64,000 nt of DNA. Source: Mesorhizobium sp. L-2-11 (lineage in GTDB: Bacteria > Pseudomonadota > Alphaproteobacteria > Rhizobiales > Rhizobiaceae). Numbering within the stretch: position 1 is the stretch's first letter; every line of letters starts with the position of its first letter. Below, in pieces: positions 61,225 through 64,000 of the stretch. The stretch is from assembly GCF_016756595.1 (NCBI RefSeq), contig NZ_AP023260.1, positions 62,001-126,000 of the forward strand. The letters are read 5' to 3'. The notes below the pieces were generated by a model that was given only the letters and a program-made list of their open reading frames with translations, did not search any database and was not told the origin of the DNA. Made by a program: the position numbers and the translations under genes.

Positions 61225-61458
61225 CGTCATCCAGTGACCCATGAACGCAATAACGCCGGCACATTGTCCGGGACATATGGGTTAGTCCCGGCGCCAAGAG
61301 ACCTATGTGGTCGCTCTTCTCGCCGAATAGAAGCTGAGGAATGCCGCGCAGTTAACGGCTCGTTAATCATGCGGGGCGTAGCCAAGAAGCGTCACATCAC
61401 CTACCCAATCACAGGTGACCTTAAAGACCCGGCACCCAGATCGTGCCGAGTCTTTTTG
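61225..61458 (+). ncRNA. Candidate structured RNA ending in an intrinsic terminator
   Basis: Three hairpins are readable: GGGACATATGGGTTAGTCCC, CACCT...AGGTG near 61398-61417, and the terminator at 61422-61458. There is no credible ORF. The arrangement resembles a small regulatory RNA, and a FinO/ProQ gene lies 4 kb away, but no promoter could be fixed and no known sRNA family is claimed. Confidence 0.3.
61421..61458 (+). terminator. Intrinsic terminator
   Basis: AAAGAC-C-CGGCAC, a 7-base loop, GTGCCG-A-GTCTTT and then TTG: a strong stem whose 3' arm runs into a T-tract (GTCTTTTTG). Plus strand. Confidence 0.65.
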
Positions 61459-62575
61459 TTAGGGTAGCCTGATCCAATTGAGCGGGTCAGGAATAATGTC
61501 GCAGTACGGGCATCAGGAAGCTTCTTGTCACCGACTTCATAAAGCCGACTGGAGCTGCAACCACTTGACTAGGAATGCCCTCCGAGCTTGACGGTGTCAG
61601 GCCCGGAACGCGCCTTGTTGGCCGTGTGCCAGTCCCTGACCGACAGCGGATTGCGACATGACAACTTCTCCACACCGGAGGTAACCGTGGCGAAAGTGCC
61701 GGCGCGTGAGCGCCAGGGAAGGCTGGTTAAAGAGGCGGCCCGCTTGCAGGACTCGAACTCATGGATGACCGAGCCTCCGCATCCTCGAGGCCCATTGCTT
61801 GGCGGACGCCATTATGGCGTTCTGCGTTCTGTCTTATCGCTGTGCCATTTGCCGCACAGGATGCCCGTAACGACATTGTTTCCCGCGTGAGGTGAAGCGA
61901 TGCGAGCAGGGTAGAGTGACGCGCGGCAGGGAGGGCAGGAGGCCCTAGCAAAGGCTGAAACTCGGTGAGAAATGATCCACCGGCACCTGCCCGGATCACC
62001 TCGCAAAAGTGGCGGGTGGGGACCTGGAATCAAGCTGACATTGCGAGATTTTCGCGGCCATGGCGGCTTCGCTGTTTGCTGTCCGCGGGGGCGAGGCGCA
62101 TTAGCTGGGCCAGCGGCGGATGCACGCGAACCGCGGGGATGACGAACACGACCTTCGCTGGCTAGGACTGCGGCACCGCGAACCCAATGTTGGGGGCTCT
62201 ACGCCGCTCGATCTGGCGAGGCACGGCGGTCGATGCGGCCCGCAGAACCCGCGCTACCGCGAGGCGCTGCCATCTCGACATAGGTGCTGCCGACTTGCAG
62301 AACACTGCACTATGTGCGAACGAACGCATCGCGACATGCCCCCCCCTGTAACCGCTTCCGCGCTGTTCTTGATTGACCAGGCGCAGTTCGACGCCGGGCG
62401 GCTAGCGCTCGGCCGATGTGTCGGGCGCCAGCAAAGTAGAAATGTTGCATGGCGGTGGGGACGGCCACAACGTGAGAGCCCGATTCGGGCGTCAGCTGGT
62501 CGGGATTGCCAGCCCGACCGGGGTAACCGTTCAGTCAGGCACCCCTCGGCTTAGAGAAAAGCGTGTCTGGCCGAA
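61459..62575. other. Gene-poor stretch
   Basis: More than 1 kb without a gene I can support. Frames of 60-144 codons overlap on both strands, as expected for GC-rich non-coding DNA. At 61740-61760 (minus strand) GAGTTCGAGTCCTGC resembles a tRNA T-loop but does not pair. Confidence 0.35.
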
Positions 62576-62772
62576 TGGTCGGGGTCGCGGCGTTGAATTT
62601 CGGCTTTGACCGACACCCAACCCTCGCCGACGGTTACAAGAGCGCGGGCGAATCCGTAGAGGTGGTGACAAAGGTCTGGGAAAATTGGGAGGGTGATGCG
62701 CTCATCGCGAGCCGGAGGCGCCGGTCTGCCAAACTAGTGGTCGTAGGGAATCGGGTCCACGCTCTCAGTTAG
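62576..62772 (+). pseudogene. Fragment resembling a luciferase-like flavin monooxygenase
   Basis: The plus strand encodes VAALNFGFDRHPTLADGYKS and AGESVEVVTKVWENWEGDAL. The order NFG, then a Y/A-x-E-x-VEVVxxxW-x-SWExDAL pattern, recalls nitrilotriacetate-monooxygenase-like LLM enzymes. It is a short isolated piece. Confidence 0.35.
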
Positions 62773-62975
62773 GAGGAGCATGATCCAAAAACCTTGCGAG
62801 CTCAGTTCCTGTCCCGCGTAGTGCCTATTTGTGTGCGCTATTCTGCCATACGCCTAATGAGATTGTCCCACCTGATGACCGTCCCTAACTTGGCTGAGAT
62901 CGAAGCCAAGAGCTGGCAGGCAACAGGAGTGACCATGAAGAACATTATGAGGATTGGGGACGGTGGAGATGGTAG

Positions 62976-63011
62976 GGCATCGTAAACTTAAAGAGCGCGA
63001 GGCGGTCGTAG
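62976..63011 (-). mobile_element. Group-G IS6 end fragment, 35 bp
   Basis: GGCATCGTAAACTTAAAGAG plus CGCGAGGCGGTCGTAG equals the left 35 bases of the minus-oriented group-G copies (14519, 16333). It is followed at once by the opposite-orientation full copy at 63012, so an element end has been left behind. Confidence 0.85.
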
Positions 63012-63818
63012 GGCATCGTCAACTTAACGAAGCTTGGATACCGATGTGCGATGACGGGCTATGACAGAGCGTGACCCACTCTACCGCCGCCACCGCTTTC
63101 CCGCCGAGATCATCGCCCATGCTGTCTGGCTCTATTTCCGTTTTCCTCTCAGTTTGCGAATGGTCGAGGACTTGCTGGCGGCACGAGGGATTATTGTCTC
63201 GCATCAGACAGTCCGGCTTTGGGCAGAGAAATTCGGGCGGACCTTTGCCAGCGAGATCCGCCGCCGCTCAGCGGGTCGGCTGGGTGACAAGTGGCATCTC
63301 GACGAGGCCGTCGTTTCGATCCGCGGCAAGAAGCACTGGCTCTGGCGCGCCGTCGATCAGGACGGTTTCGTCCTGGAGGTTCTGGTGCAAAGTCGTCGCA
63401 ATGCCAAGGCGGCCAAGCGTCTGATGCGCAAGCTGTTGAAGGGCCAAGGCCGCGCGCCGCGCGTGATGATCACCGACAAGCTTCGGTCTTACGACGCTGC
63501 AAAGCGAGAGATCATGCCGGGGGTCGAACACCGTTCGCATAAAGGCTTGAACAATCGGGCGGAGAACTCCCATCAGCCAGTCCGGCGACGGGAACGGATC
63601 ATGAAACGCTACAAGTCACAACGCCATTTGCAGCGCTTCGTCTCAATTCATGATCCGATTGCCAACCTGTTTCACATCCCCCGCCACGAAATCTCCTCCA
63701 GCCATCATCGCGAACTGCGTTCAGAGGCAATGAACCTGTGGGCAAAAATCGCGCGGGCTTGAACCGCCGTGGGGCAAGCGGGCTACGACCGCCTCGCGCT
63801 CTTTAAGTTTACGATGCC
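63012..63818 (+). mobile_element. IS6-like element, group G copy 3 (intact, 807 bp)
   Basis: Same length and sequence as the copies at 14519 and 16333 but in plus orientation. Begins GGCATCGTCAACTTAACG, ends TTTAAGTTTACGATGCC. Flanking octamers GGTCGTAG and ATGCGTTG do not match. Copies 1-2 and 3 are inverted relative to each other, so recombination between them could invert the 46 kb in between. Confidence 0.9.
63061..63762 (+). CDS. IS6 family transposase, intact
   Basis: 233 residues, the same protein as at 14575-15276 and 16389-17090, with DDE residues in WHLDEAVVS, MITDKLRSY and NRAENSHQP. Confidence 0.92.
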   Translation: MTERDPLYRRHRFPAEIIAHAVWLYFRFPLSLRMVEDLLAARGIIVSHQTVRLWAEKFGRTFASEIRRRSAGRLGDKWHLDEAVVSIRGKKHWLWRAVDQDGFVLEVLVQSRRNAKAAKRLMRKLLKGQGRAPRVMITDKLRSYDAAKREIMPGVEHRSHKGLNNRAENSHQPVRRRERIMKRYKSQRHLQRFVSIHDPIANLFHIPRHEISSSHHRELRSEAMNLWAKIARA

Positions 63819-63896
63819 ATGCGTTGAGTAGTGCGGTTCGAACAGATCATGGCGCTCTTCAATGACCATCAGCGCGGTCAAACCGAAAGCTGCGCA

Positions 63897-64000
63897 GCAT
63901 GCCGCCGCGAGCGCTTTAGGATCGATGGGGTATCATGTCGCTCAAGGTTTCTGCACCCGTTTGAGGCGTTGCGCTGTCAGGCGATCCAGGCGCATTTGCG
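63897..64000 (-). repeat. Dispersed intergenic repeat, copy 2 (runs to window edge)
   Basis: The reverse complement contains TGACAGCGCAACGCCTCAAA, ATCGATCCTAAAGCG and CTCGCGGCGGCAT, matching the repeat at 35386-35487 in the opposite orientation at roughly 80%. The similarity may continue past the right edge. Confidence 0.65.

Noticed and set aside
61735..61770. tRNA or attachment site on the minus strand
   Set aside because: GAGTTCGAGTCC looks like a T-loop, but the T-stem does not pair and no acceptor or anticodon arms can be folded.

Overview
The window reads as a piece of an accessory replicon (large plasmid, symbiosis-type plasmid or genomic island) from an alphaproteobacterium of the order Rhizobiales. 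The main clues are a secreted avidin very close to rhizavidin of Rhizobium etli, two decayed MucR/Ros-type regulators, an ExoY-like sugar transferase, a phasin, a FinO/ProQ-type protein and small plasmid-type proteins (DUF736, DUF2285, ribbon-helix-helix). Most genes are GC-rich. No rRNA, tRNA or CRISPR array was found. All family names come from reading translations by eye; no database search was run.

About a third of the window is insertion sequences or their debris: two IS6-type groups (three intact copies and three identically broken copies, plus fragments), a third IS26-like IS6 element, and IS66, IS3, IS1380, IS1595, IS481, IS630, IS30, IS110 and IS5 remains. Many passenger genes are broken: mucR twice, iaaM, aioB, a periplasmic ClpP-like gene, a thioredoxin-reductase-like gene and DUF736.

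Three gene sets look like peptide natural-product systems. (1) Positions 1094-4329, minus strand: a 78-residue precursor ending in five cysteines, followed by two radical SAM/SPASM maturases, with a membrane-anchored alpha/beta hydrolase nearby on the other strand. (2) Positions 7705-10848, plus strand: a 54-residue peptide ORF translationally coupled to an asparagine-synthetase/lasso-cyclase-like enzyme, then an APH-type kinase and a GNAT acetyltransferase, all overlapping. (3) Positions 43486-54646, plus strand: an apparently complete proteusin-like cluster with a Nif11-type precursor (GG site, Val/Ala/Thr core built of ten-residue repeats), a PoyD-like radical SAM epimerase, a double-GNAT protein, a B12-type radical SAM C-methyltransferase, an HlyD-type adaptor, a C39 peptidase-ABC transporter and a second ABC transporter.

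Layout: 1-1039 IS481-like; 1-4.3 kb RiPP system 1; 4.6-6 kb hydrolase; 6-7.2 kb IS debris; 7.7-10.8 kb operon 2; 11.4-13.5 kb decayed regulators; 13.5-18.2 kb stacked IS elements around two truncated nuclease genes; 18.2-21.6 kb polysaccharide, phasin and hypothetical genes; 21.7-26.5 kb IS elements and an arsenite-oxidase operon relic; 26.7-28.4 kb iaaM; 28.9-32.3 kb IS debris and small plasmid genes; 32.6 kb avidin; 33.3-37.1 kb IS elements; 37.5-41.3 kb two peptidases; 42.1 kb MABP-like protein; 43.5-54.6 kb proteusin-like cluster; 54.8-64 kb IS elements, a FinO/ProQ gene, small genes and a gene-poor stretch.
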